NCBI GenBank assembly: GCA_902564535.1
Contig: CACFBG010000003.1
Location: 1 to 64,000, forward strand
Reading direction: 5' to 3'
DNA: 64,000 nucleotides
Origin: an uncultured Prochlorococcus sp.
GTDB lineage: Bacteria > Cyanobacteriota > Cyanobacteriia > PCC-6307 > Cyanobiaceae
Shown: one piece after another, positions 48,096 to 57,845 of the stretch
Layout of the letters: each line of letters starts with the position of its first letter
Numbering within the stretch: position 1 is the first letter of the stretch
The notes under the pieces: generated by a model
Database searches by the model: none
What the model was told of the DNA's origin: nothing
The model's input: only the letters and a program-made list of their open reading frames with translations
Made by a program: the position numbers and the translations under genes

Positions 48096-48698
48096 ATGAC
48101 AAAAAGATCTCTAATTAAATTTACTAAAGCTTTAGTTGGTAAATATAGCAATGAAGAGCAATCTTCTATTAATCCAATGCTATTTGCTCATATTAATATT
48201 TTTTTTCAACCTTTACCATGGTCAATCTTCAAGGAGCCAATATTATACTCTGAGCAAAGTTATAATTATTCTCCATGGTCACCATATAAGCAATCCTTAC
48301 ATAAGGTAAGAATGGATAAGAAGTCTATTGTTTTAGAAAATTATATTATTGATAATCCAATAAGAATAGCAGGGTCAGGATTCATGCCTGAACTATTAGA
48401 AAACCTTAGGAACTCTAAACTCAAAATAAGATCTGGGTGCTCGATGTATTTCAAAGAAATAGACGCTGGTTTTTATCAAGGTGAGATTGAAGCTGGTAAT
48501 TCCTGCTTGATAAAGCATTCTGGGGAAATAACATATGTATCTAGTAAAGTTTCATTCACAGAAGATTCATGGGAGGTACTTGATGAAGGCTTTGAATATA
48601 ATACTAATAGAAAAATATGGGGTTCAAATTATGGTCCCATGAAATTCAGAAAAGTTATAAGTTTAAGCTCAAAGATTAATCAAAATTATTTCAGATGA
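48096..48698 (+). CDS. cpeT: T-type phycobiliprotein lyase CpeT
   Basis: A 200-residue T-type lyase, a calycin fold, expected to load bilin on the beta-subunit Cys163 (159/165-type) site. The signature runs NPMLFAHINIFFQPLP near 27-42, EQSYNYSPWSPYKQSLHKV near 53-71 and SGCSMYFKEID near 133-143. Its 3' end overlaps the 3' end of convergent cpeY by 8 bp. Confidence 0.9.
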   Translation: MTKRSLIKFTKALVGKYSNEEQSSINPMLFAHINIFFQPLPWSIFKEPILYSEQSYNYSPWSPYKQSLHKVRMDKKSIVLENYIIDNPIRIAGSGFMPELLENLRNSKLKIRSGCSMYFKEIDAGFYQGEIEAGNSCLIKHSGEITYVSSKVSFTEDSWEVLDEGFEYNTNRKIWGSNYGPMKFRKVISLSSKINQNYFR

Positions 48699-50022
48699 AA
48701 AATTGATTATAAAGATTAATTGCTTTTAGACGCACAAAATTATTTTTATCGTATTTACTTATATCTAAAAGATTAGAAATAAGTGATTTTGACAGTAACT
48801 CCTTATTTCTCTCGATAGTCATTAAAGCAGCATATCTTGATGCCCAATACAAAGTTTTTTCTTGATCGAGGAATTTATTTAAAAGTGATTTATATTTAAT
48901 AGGCTTAAATTTCATTATAGTCAGTATAGCAGAAGGCTTGAATTTGATATAATCAGGCCATTTTTCTTCCAAGCATTCAAGCGCAATTGATTCAATCATA
49001 GATATAGACTTTGGCTCCCAATTATTTATACTTCTAAAAAGAATATTTACAAAATACAATGCTCCATAATCTTTCAAGATTCTATCTTTATAATTAAGAA
49101 TTATTTGAGTAATCTCACAAGGGTCTAGACCAATAAGATTTTTTAATGCAAAGTATGCCTTACTAAAATCAGTACTAAATAATTCTTCTATCAAAAAAAC
49201 TAAAGATGGCTGCTCAATATATTTCACTAAACTCTCTATATTATTTAGATCATCATTTAAAGTCGATTCAATAATACTAAATAGATTCATATTATTGCTC
49301 ACTAATTTATCTTTAGGCCATAGAGAATTTATCGCTCGCAAACGAAAAGTTGGAGCTATTGGAGATTTCAAGATATTCGGTAAAAATTCTATAAGTTCTG
49401 CATCTATAATATCCTGAACAGCGCATTGTCTATCATTCTGATTTTTGAGTAGAAGATGGTCCTTGAGCTTATATAAAAATTTTTTTTCGCCAATAAGTTT
49501 ATATATTGCAGAAATAGATGCCCCTTTCTCTATGTTTGAAGATGTTGAATCCTCTAATATTTTACTTATGTTATTGACTGCTAAAGTAGAATTCATATTA
49601 GATAAACATTTGATCAATAATCTCCTATCTTTTCTATGAATACTTAATAAGTAAAGAATTTTTTTTTGAATCTCCAATTCTTTGCATCCAAATCCTTGTA
49701 AAGCCCAAGCTGCATTTTCTACCAGGTATTCATCATCACTATCTAAACAACTTGTAATTAAATTAATAGCATCTCTACAATCAAGTTGAAACAAAACTTC
49801 TACGGCTTTTCTTTTAGCGATAACAACAGCCTGTTCCTTTGAATTTATTTGCAATAAAGACATCAAAGCATTCTCTGTCCTTAAACCTGGATACTTAGAT
49901 AGATGAAAAACTGCCTTATAGTAATCACTTTGAAGTTCTAACTTTCTAATTGGCATAGAAAGAATACGCAATGCTTCATCAAGAGGCATAGCTGGAAGAT
50001 TATCAAAAGAATCAATTTTCAC
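48691..50022 (-). CDS. cpeY: E/F-type bilin lyase CpeY
   Basis: A 443-residue all-helical HEAT-repeat protein of the CpcE/F lyase family. The length and opening (LDEALRILSMPIRKLELQSDYYKAVFHLSKYPG in pieces near 14-46) match CpeY, which with CpeZ attaches bilin to alpha-phycoerythrin. Repeats such as AAWALQGFG (near 109-117) are visible. Convergent with cpeT (8-bp overlap) and divergent from the MpeU-like gene across 231 bp. Confidence 0.85.
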   Translation of the reverse strand: MKIDSFDNLPAMPLDEALRILSMPIRKLELQSDYYKAVFHLSKYPGLRTENALMSLLQINSKEQAVVIAKRKAVEVLFQLDCRDAINLITSCLDSDDEYLVENAAWALQGFGCKELEIQKKILYLLSIHRKDRRLLIKCLSNMNSTLAVNNISKILEDSTSSNIEKGASISAIYKLIGEKKFLYKLKDHLLLKNQNDRQCAVQDIIDAELIEFLPNILKSPIAPTFRLRAINSLWPKDKLVSNNMNLFSIIESTLNDDLNNIESLVKYIEQPSLVFLIEELFSTDFSKAYFALKNLIGLDPCEITQIILNYKDRILKDYGALYFVNILFRSINNWEPKSISMIESIALECLEEKWPDYIKFKPSAILTIMKFKPIKYKSLLNKFLDQEKTLYWASRYAALMTIERNKELLSKSLISNLLDISKYDKNNFVRLKAINLYNQFFI

Positions 50023-50253
50023 AGAAAATCAACCAAAAAGCGAATGCCTTCAATCCACGATAAGTAAGCACCTCTAAACATCAGAAAAAAGTATCGTATT
50101 GTAAAATAATTATAATATTCTTTAATCAATGGTTTTTATAAATACAATGCAGTTATCCTCAAAATTACTGATTTTTGCAATCATTTAAGAAGATTTATCA
50201 TGAAAAAGATATTGACAAAATTTTAATTTCAGTAGTGAATTCAAATCTCAAAC

Positions 50254-51120
50254 ATGAAAGAGCTCGAACTCACGATAGAAGAAGCAGAGAATCTTGAAAA
50301 AGATCTTAAAAACAAATTGAGAGAAGGATTATCATTCCAAAATGATAAGAAGTTTATATCCTTATTAATTGCTGGACTAGGAGACAAAAGAGGTCCTTTA
50401 AGGCGAACTTTTTCTAAAGGCCTCGCTCATATAGGGGAAAAAGCAATTCCCTATCTTATCAATGCGCTCCATAATCATTCAAATGTAATAGTTAGAAGAG
50501 CTTCTGCAAAAACACTACGCTTAATTAAAGATCCAGGGACACTGCCTCACCTTTTGAAAGCTTTGACAAATGATCCTGACCCAGTTGTTCAAGGCTCTGC
50601 CGCGGCCGCCATGGCTATTTATGGAGAAAAAGCTATAGAGCTTTTACTAGAAGTTTTGATTAATCCACAAAGCACCGCTATGCAATCTGGATTAGCTACT
50701 TGGGGAATTGCATTTATTGGAGAAAAAGCTCCAAAATTAATCAGGGAAGCATCAGTTTCTAGTAACAAGAAAATCAGAGCAGCAGCAATAGCTGCTTTGG
50801 GTAATCAACTTTACTCTTTAGAAGATAATTATGCGATACAGATTATTAAAGAAGCTTTAAATGATGATTCATCAGATGTCAGGTCTGAAGCAACAATTGT
50901 TATAGGAAAACTAAATAAGGCAACATTTGGTGTTCCACTTTTAATGGAAAAGCTAAATGATACTAATCATGAAGTCCGAAGGAATGCAATTCTTGCATTA
51001 ATAAAATTAAAAGCATTCTGTTCTCTTAAAACCCTAAAGCATCAAAGAATAAAGGAAACAAATAAAAATGTATTAAATGTCCTTAATTTGGCAATCAATC
51101 AACTTGAGAAGGATATTTAA
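50254..51120 (+). CDS. HEAT-repeat lyase homologue, MpeU/MpeX-like
   Basis: A 288-residue helical-repeat protein with five to six HEAT units (for example VIVRRASAKTLRLIKD near 79-94, DVRSEATIVIGKLNKA near 209-224, EVRRNAILALIKLKA near 240-254). Its length and order resemble MpeU-type lyases/isomerases of marine Synechococcus or NblB-like chromophore-handling proteins. It is on the strand opposite to cpeY and cpeZ, and its 3' end overlaps cpeZ by 26 bp. Lyase role inferred from context; the bilin site is unknown. Confidence 0.72.
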   Translation: MKELELTIEEAENLEKDLKNKLREGLSFQNDKKFISLLIAGLGDKRGPLRRTFSKGLAHIGEKAIPYLINALHNHSNVIVRRASAKTLRLIKDPGTLPHLLKALTNDPDPVVQGSAAAAMAIYGEKAIELLLEVLINPQSTAMQSGLATWGIAFIGEKAPKLIREASVSSNKKIRAAAIAALGNQLYSLEDNYAIQIIKEALNDDSSDVRSEATIVIGKLNKATFGVPLLMEKLNDTNHEVRRNAILALIKLKAFCSLKTLKHQRIKETNKNVLNVLNLAINQLEKDI

Positions 51121-51730
51121 CATTTAAAATATCTATTGCACTATTAATAATTAGAGAATCCTTAGAATTATCTTGGGAAACTTCAATCAAACAATTTCTT
51201 ACACTAGGATGATTAATCTCTCCTATTGCAGTTATTGCTGCTTTTGACTTTAGTAGATTTTCATCTTTACATAAAGCAATCAAATAAGGCAAGCCTAGAA
51301 TATTTAATTGTCTTAAAAGAGTTACTAATGTCAAAATAATCAAAGGTTCTTCATATTGAATTGCACAATTTATAATCACTTCAATCTCTGAAAATAATTC
51401 ACTAGAATTCTTTTGTCTTGCTGCAATCTTAACTAATATTTTGAGGCAACTAACTCTTGTGAATAAATTCTCATTTGTTAAAAATATATCTACTAATCTC
51501 GCAACAATCATATTTTCAAACTCAGCAAGGGCATTTATTGACTTCCTTCTAAGGTTGATATCTTCATCATCTAGATAAACTATTAACCTATTAATTGATT
51601 CTTTCGAATAAAAAGCAATCATCTGAAAGATAGCCTTTTTATTAATATTTGGATTAGGGTGAAGAAAATCCTCAAATAATGATTCTATCGAAGGTGCTAT
51701 ATCAACAATTCTTTTGCCTCCATTATCCAT
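51095..51730 (-). CDS. cpeZ: E/F-type bilin lyase subunit CpeZ
   Basis: A 211-residue HEAT-repeat protein with the length of CpeZ, the chaperone-like partner of CpeY in alpha-phycoerythrin bilin attachment. Repeat-like blocks are NLRRKSINALAEFEN near 58-72 and LKSKAAITAIGEINHPSVRN near 165-184. It begins 23 bp after cpeA on the same strand, so a cpeB-cpeA-cpeZ transcript is likely. Its 3' end overlaps the convergent MpeU-like gene by 26 bp. Confidence 0.83.
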   Translation of the reverse strand: MDNGGKRIVDIAPSIESLFEDFLHPNPNINKKAIFQMIAFYSKESINRLIVYLDDEDINLRRKSINALAEFENMIVARLVDIFLTNENLFTRVSCLKILVKIAARQKNSSELFSEIEVIINCAIQYEEPLIILTLVTLLRQLNILGLPYLIALCKDENLLKSKAAITAIGEINHPSVRNCLIEVSQDNSKDSLIINSAIDILNVKYPSQVD

Positions 51731-51753
51731 TAATAAAAAAACACAGTAATCAA

Positions 51754-52224
51754 CTAGGAAAGTGCATTAATTAAATAATCAAGTAAGGCCTTAAACTCGG
51801 TTGCTGATTGCTGATCCATATCTTCTGGGATAGAAATACGATCTCTAAGGTATGCAAAAGCCTCTATATATGCCGCTGTTGGCAAGCGATGAGCTCTAAT
51901 AACCTCACGCATTCCAGCTATACCCCATTCGTCTAAAGGCCCAGTTCCACCTGTTACAAGACAATAATTGATAAGTCTTAAATAGTGATTAATATCTCGA
52001 ACACATTTGTCCTTATTCTCTTGCTCATAAGAACTATTCGCTCCATATACAAAGTCTACGGCTTCTGAAGAAAGCTTATCTATTTTAGAAGCAAGTTTTT
52101 CAGCAGCCTTCAATCGAGTAGGAGCTCTGTCCAAAGATCCCCTTACTGACTCTATGTCACTAATGCTTGGGAAGCGTCCTGCAGCATCAGCGGCAGTTAA
52201 TACTGTTGTAACAGCTGATTTCAT
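51754..52224 (-). CDS. cpeA: alpha-phycoerythrin, shortened, lacking the second bilin cysteine
   Basis: A 156-residue phycobiliprotein. Cys74 in DKCVRDINHYLRL is the central bilin site (82-84 position of standard alpha chains). The second site, normally Cys in a RGCAP motif near 139, reads RISIP here, with Ser131 in place of Cys. Compared with Synechococcus CpeA the chain is also shorter around residues 58-72 (FVYGANSSYEQENKDK region). The remaining fold (GGTGPLDEWGIAGMREV) is intact. It is the second gene after cpeB. This matches the reduced phycoerythrin III of Prochlorococcus. Confidence 0.95.
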   Translation of the reverse strand: MKSAVTTVLTAADAAGRFPSISDIESVRGSLDRAPTRLKAAEKLASKIDKLSSEAVDFVYGANSSYEQENKDKCVRDINHYLRLINYCLVTGGTGPLDEWGIAGMREVIRAHRLPTAAYIEAFAYLRDRISIPEDMDQQSATEFKALLDYLINALS

Positions 52225-52283
52225 AATTAATTTACTATAGAAAGTGAAGAAAAATTAGTAATTAAGATTATGATGAATTTCAT

Positions 52284-53174
<891 letters not shown>

Positions 53175-53378
53175 ATGCACAAAGCAAACAAAGAAGAAAT
53201 TGAATCATCTATTCTTATGCTAAAAGAATATGAAAATCGACTTATAAGTGAAATCAATCATATGGCAAAGAAATTAAAAATTCCAAAAGAGCAGATAGAA
53301 GTATCTCTCAAAAATCATGAAGAGCTTAATAAAATTAAACAAATAATAGCAAGATTAATTAAAGAGAAAATGGATTAA
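53175..53378 (+). CDS. small coiled-coil-like protein, 67 aa
   Basis: A 67-residue, highly charged frame (about one third Lys and Glu) starting MHKANKEEIESSILMLKEYEN. Leucine/isoleucine spacing suggests a long amphipathic helix or coiled coil throughout. No membrane segment, no family. Low-complexity make-up makes the call uncertain, but the ATG start and clean stop fit a real small gene between cpeB and the ABC transporter. Confidence 0.55.
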   Translation: MHKANKEEIESSILMLKEYENRLISEINHMAKKLKIPKEQIEVSLKNHEELNKIKQIIARLIKEKMD

Positions 53379-53554
53379 TTTAATTACTATAAAAGCTTTT
53401 TTGGATAAATACCTTTTGCTCTGATATTTGCCATGAAAATATCACCAGATAATAATTAGCAATCGTTTCCTAAGACAGAATTTATAAATTCGTTTTATTT
53501 TTTATTGAACAATATGGGCAATCAAAGTTTATATTTTGACTACTAAGAAATAGA

Positions 53555-53658
53555 TAGTCTTCTTCTCTAGCCCTAAGTGGCGGCTGAGGTGGTGGCCGCT
53601 TAAGCCGTCAAACTTGTCTGAATGGCCATAAGGTTTATCTAACCGCAAAAGCTTCGGC
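53555..53658 (+). promoter_or_regulatory. GC-rich structured leader before the ABC transporter gene
   Basis: A local rise in GC with two hairpins: TAAGTGGC pairing with GCCGCTTA (about 53572-53604, one G-T pair) and AAGC-TTCG-GCTT (53649-53660), the latter overlapping the TTG start. Could hold an RNA control element; not a known riboswitch. Confidence 0.4.
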
Positions 53659-55497
53659 TTGGGTGCTGCTTCTGTAATTCGCAGTGAAACGATTTCCGAG
53701 ATAAGGCGATTACTCGCTTATTTACCTCGTCGACGTTTCCGAACCTTGCTTGTCTTAGTGCCGATTTCAATGTTGCCTGGGATAATTGACCTAGTCTCCA
53801 TTGCGGTAGTTGGACGCTTAATGGGAGCTTTAGTTGGCTCCAAACTTGCAAATATCATCCCAGGGCCAAGAATTTTTCAAGGTAATGGCATAGATCAAAG
53901 CCTATCGTTAATTGCAATTTTCATTGCACTAGCTTGGCTAGCTTCAACAACAAAAATAACTTTAAGATTCTTTCAGTATCGTTTAACAGCTCAAGTTTGG
54001 GGTGACATATCTAATTTATTGCATACAAAATTGCTTCGACAAAATTATTCGTATCACTTAAAACAAGGTAAAGGTAGATTTTCAGCATTGTTATTAAGTA
54101 ATGCAAAAAGAGTTTCTGAATCAACAGTTACGCCTTTCTTGTTAATGCTTAGTGCAATACCTTCTGTCTTATTATTATCATTAGGGATTGTATTTATAGG
54201 AAAATTATTGTCAGTTGGACTCATAGTTTCATTAGTAATTGCATATTTAGTAATTTCATTAATTGCAACTCCTTACTTAAGGCATTCTGCAAAAGGGAGA
54301 TTAAGAAATGAACAAAAGTCTTCAGGTCTTCTTTTAGAAATGCTAGGAACATTTCCAGATATTGAATTAAGTCAAACTCAATCATATTTTAATAAAAAAT
54401 TTAGTTCTACAATTAGATCAACTCAAAGATATGTATGGGTAAGCGAGCTTTTACCAGAAATTCCTAGAATCTTAATTGAACCATTTGGAATTACTTTAAT
54501 ATTTGCAGTTGGAGCATTGCCAGCATTAATTAGTGGTGATCCTGAAAGGATTAGAGGAATTGTTCCTTTTCTTGCATCTGTTGCAGTTGCCGCATTAAGA
54601 TTAACCCCTCCTTTACAAGATATATTTCGTTCAATCACGCAACTTCGAGGTGGATTGCCTCAAGTGAGTGAACTTTTAGAGGTCCTTAATTTATCATCAG
54701 AAAAGCCAACCCTAACTACACCAGGTGTACCTTCTCCAGAAGGTCTTGCCCCAAGGAACACAATTAGCTTGAAAGGTATTAGTTATAGGTACAATGAAAA
54801 TTCACCGTGGATTATCAACAATCTGAATCTTAATATTCCAGTTGGCTCAAGACTTGCTTTAGTAGGTAGAACAGGAAGCGGAAAAACAACCACAGCCAAT
54901 CTGCTTTTAGGTTTACTACATCCTCAAAAAGGAAATCTAGAAATAGATGGTGTCCCTGTTACAGCATATGATTTACCAGCTTGGCAAGTTAATTGTGCAC
55001 ATGTTCCTCAATCCATTAATCTATTAAATGCAAATGTGATTGAAAATATTGCTTTCGGTGTAGAGGAAGAATTAGTTGAATTAGACAGAATTTGGGATGC
55101 TTTAGAATCAGCTCAATTAGCTGACTTTGTCATTGAACTACCGTATGGTTTATATACACCATTTGGAGAAAATGGTGTTCAATTATCAGGGGGTCAAAGG
55201 CAAAGGCTTGGTTTAGCAAGAGCATTTTATAGAAAAGCAAAGTTTTTAGTTTTAGATGAAGCAACTAGTGCTCTTGATAACAGAACTGAATTAGATCTAA
55301 TAGAAGCCTTACAGTTATTAGGGAGAAGATGTACAACCCTTGTTATTGCTCATAGATTGAGTACGGTACAAAGATGTGATTGCATCTATGAATTTGAAAA
55401 CTGTGGAATAAAAGCTTCTGGTACGTTTGATGAATTAATTCAATCCTCAAAAAGTTTTAGAGAACTTGCATCTTTAAGTCATAGGAATCCTATTTGA
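53659..55497 (+). CDS. ABC-type exporter, fused permease and ATPase (MsbA-like)
   Basis: A 612-residue half-transporter with about six membrane helices in residues 30-310 and an ATPase domain from about 370. Walker A VGRTGSGKTTTANLLLG, signature LSGGQRQRLGLARAF, and Walker B VLDEATSAL are all present. No ATG is usable: the frame opens after a stop at 53629 and TTG at 53659 is the first start. By context, with glycosyltransferases beside it, it likely exports a lipid-linked glycan or glycolipid. Confidence 0.87.
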   Translation: MGAASVIRSETISEIRRLLAYLPRRRFRTLLVLVPISMLPGIIDLVSIAVVGRLMGALVGSKLANIIPGPRIFQGNGIDQSLSLIAIFIALAWLASTTKITLRFFQYRLTAQVWGDISNLLHTKLLRQNYSYHLKQGKGRFSALLLSNAKRVSESTVTPFLLMLSAIPSVLLLSLGIVFIGKLLSVGLIVSLVIAYLVISLIATPYLRHSAKGRLRNEQKSSGLLLEMLGTFPDIELSQTQSYFNKKFSSTIRSTQRYVWVSELLPEIPRILIEPFGITLIFAVGALPALISGDPERIRGIVPFLASVAVAALRLTPPLQDIFRSITQLRGGLPQVSELLEVLNLSSEKPTLTTPGVPSPEGLAPRNTISLKGISYRYNENSPWIINNLNLNIPVGSRLALVGRTGSGKTTTANLLLGLLHPQKGNLEIDGVPVTAYDLPAWQVNCAHVPQSINLLNANVIENIAFGVEEELVELDRIWDALESAQLADFVIELPYGLYTPFGENGVQLSGGQRQRLGLARAFYRKAKFLVLDEATSALDNRTELDLIEALQLLGRRCTTLVIAHRLSTVQRCDCIYEFENCGIKASGTFDELIQSSKSFRELASLSHRNPI

Positions 55498-55500
55498 AAA

Positions 55501-56715
55501 TTATTTATATTTATAGGAGTAAATATTTTCAATACAAACTAGGGAGAATAAAAACAACAATGAGATTAGGAATCCACCTAGAATTAAAATATTAGTAATT
55601 GATCCATATATAATCCATCCTGAAAAATAAATTGTAATTGCAATATTCAAAGGCCTGGAGGCATAAGATCCGAGGAATATAAAGCTCAATGTAATTAGGA
55701 ATGGAATTATAAAGCAACCTAAAAAAGAAAAATCTCTAAGCAAATCACCTGCAATTGTATAATTATTATATCCCCAAACTTGACTTCTTTCGATCGAATG
55801 AATTCCTGACCTCTCAATCAAAGGGTATAATCTAGATACAAGATTATATATCGGCAACAAAGTTCTTTCTCCCGCCCAATTAGGTTCTGGTAGTCTATTT
55901 AATAATTCTGTTAAAGTATTCAAATAAGAGAAACAATATCTTAGTACATCAGCAAATAATATTTTTAATTCTGCGATTGATTGATGTCCATCTCTTAAAA
56001 CCTTTGGCAATTGAGTAAAGATTGATATGCCGAGAATTCCTAACAAAAAGTTTAAAGGCCTAACAAAATTGACACGCCAATCCCAAAAGGCTGAAGCCAA
56101 GAACACAAAAACAATGAATGCCATTCCTGCTCTCCCAGAGGTTTGCAAGTCATTTAGAAAAATTGTCAGTACTGATAAAGCAACTAACAACAAAGAGTAC
56201 GCCTTCCTTTGAATCCGATAACGAGAAAAAGCGAGACAAAATGAAGCAAAACATAGCCCATTAGGATAACTTAGCCATATTGGAACAACACTTTGCATTG
56301 CAATTGATGCGTTCCTTAAATTAGAAAAGAACTCCTTAGCTGTATCAACCAACTCAACATTAAAAAGGATATAAATCCAAGTAATAATCTGCAATATTAA
56401 TGAAAATAATACTAGCCAATTGATACATCTATAATGATAGGTTAATTGTCTAATATCTATATTTAAATGAGAATCCAAAAAAAGTTTTTTAGATCTACAC
56501 AAGAATAATGCCAATGAGCAGCCCAGATAGGGGAGAAAAAAGACAAAGATACTAACTAAAGATATGTTGCCTGGGACTGAAAATAGACTCTCAAATACTA
56601 TACAGAAGAATACATAAATCGACGAGAAAACGACAGGAAATTTCCAGTCTAGATATTGGATAGAGGCAGTGTCCCTAGACAAAACAAATTTATTCTTCCT
56701 AATAAAGAATAGCAA
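55501..56715 (-). CDS. polytopic membrane protein, possible glycan polymerase (Wzy-like)
   Basis: A 404-residue protein with ten or more membrane segments and a large polar loop near residues 255-330 (AGERTLLPIYNLVSRLYPL). The pattern of many spans with one long loop resembles O-antigen polymerase (Wzy) or oligosaccharide repeat-unit polymerases, families too variable to confirm by eye. Its 3' end stands 3 bp from the convergent ABC transporter gene, and glycosyltransferases lie just upstream on the same strand, supporting a role in surface glycan. Confidence 0.6.
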   Translation of the reverse strand: MLFFIRKNKFVLSRDTASIQYLDWKFPVVFSSIYVFFCIVFESLFSVPGNISLVSIFVFFLPYLGCSLALFLCRSKKLFLDSHLNIDIRQLTYHYRCINWLVLFSLILQIITWIYILFNVELVDTAKEFFSNLRNASIAMQSVVPIWLSYPNGLCFASFCLAFSRYRIQRKAYSLLLVALSVLTIFLNDLQTSGRAGMAFIVFVFLASAFWDWRVNFVRPLNFLLGILGISIFTQLPKVLRDGHQSIAELKILFADVLRYCFSYLNTLTELLNRLPEPNWAGERTLLPIYNLVSRLYPLIERSGIHSIERSQVWGYNNYTIAGDLLRDFSFLGCFIIPFLITLSFIFLGSYASRPLNIAITIYFSGWIIYGSITNILILGGFLISLLFLFSLVCIENIYSYKYK

Positions 56716-56771
56716 TTAAATCACTTATAACAAGCATCGAATTATCATTATATTAAAAAATATTTATTGAT

Positions 56772-57845
56772 CTATAATTCCTTCAGAAGTTTTTCAACAA
56801 TTGAAGCTGCGTTTGACCAATTATATAATTTTATACGTTCATTACCCTTAGCTATAAGACTTTCGACCAACAAATTATCGGATAAAATATTTTTCATTGC
56901 ATCTGCTAAGCAGAAAGGGTTTTTGGGGTCTATAAACAAACCAGCATCACCAATCACCTCAGGTAAAGCACCTCGATTTGATGCTATTACAGGCGTTTCG
57001 CATGCCATAGCCTCTATTGCAGGCAATCCAAACCCTTCCCATAAGCTTGCAATAATTAAAGAACTACAACTATTTAACAATATCAATCTATCTTCGTCGC
57101 TGACCCATGGAATCCATTTGCATCTGTCATTTACACATAAATCAATTGCTATCTTCTTAAGTTTTGGAGTATATCTTTTGTCTTGAGAACCTACAAACCA
57201 CAACTCAATTTCCTGATCTTTTAACAATGATAATGATTGTAAAATAAGAGATATATTCTTATGTGGGTCATGTCGTCCTAGAACAAGAAAAAAAGGTTTT
57301 CTTTGAAGCTTTAAAGGATATAATTTATCTGAATTATATCCTAAAGGGATAGTTAATATCTTCTTACTAGGTACTTTTAATCTAGAATGAAGTTCTTTCG
57401 CTGTTACTTCAGAATTACAAAGAATTTTTGTAGCTTTATGTACTACTAAAGGGACATATATTAAATGATAACTTAAAAGAGGCGTAAGTTGAGGGTATCT
57501 AAGTGGAAGAAGATCATGTACTAAAACAATAGACTTTATATCTCTAAATAATGGGGCCTCTGGAAGAGGAGATAGAAAGAACTCAGCTTTAAACTTTTTA
57601 ATTAAAGCAGGTACCTTATTTTGCGTCCAAACCAAACGTCTTAAATGACCTTTAGAGCCATATCTTGGAGAAAGATTATTAGGGATTTGAATACTACCCT
57701 TAGAAAAATATCCAATAGGGTCAAGAACTTGAACAAGTGTTTTATCTAATGATGTAGCAAGGTCTTTAGCTACAACGCCTATACCTGAAGGCTTGTTATC
57801 TAAATAACTACCGTTAAATAGAGCTAGAGGGCTTAAATTACTCAC
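56772..57845 (-). CDS. glycosyltransferase family 4
   Basis: A 357-residue GT-B fold enzyme. The N-terminal half begins with a typical GIGVVAKDLATSL acceptor-side loop (residues 17-29). The C-terminal half carries GRHDPHKNISLILQSL near 190-205 and the nucleotide-sugar motif SLWEGFGLPAIEAMACETPVIA in pieces near 268-288 (EGFGLPAIEAMA). A retaining transferase that adds a hexose to a growing chain; donor and acceptor unknown. It overlaps the GT2 gene by 4 bp. Confidence 0.85.
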   Translation of the reverse strand: MSNLSPLALFNGSYLDNKPSGIGVVAKDLATSLDKTLVQVLDPIGYFSKGSIQIPNNLSPRYGSKGHLRRLVWTQNKVPALIKKFKAEFFLSPLPEAPLFRDIKSIVLVHDLLPLRYPQLTPLLSYHLIYVPLVVHKATKILCNSEVTAKELHSRLKVPSKKILTIPLGYNSDKLYPLKLQRKPFFLVLGRHDPHKNISLILQSLSLLKDQEIELWFVGSQDKRYTPKLKKIAIDLCVNDRCKWIPWVSDEDRLILLNSCSSLIIASLWEGFGLPAIEAMACETPVIASNRGALPEVIGDAGLFIDPKNPFCLADAMKNILSDNLLVESLIAKGNERIKLYNWSNAASIVEKLLKEL

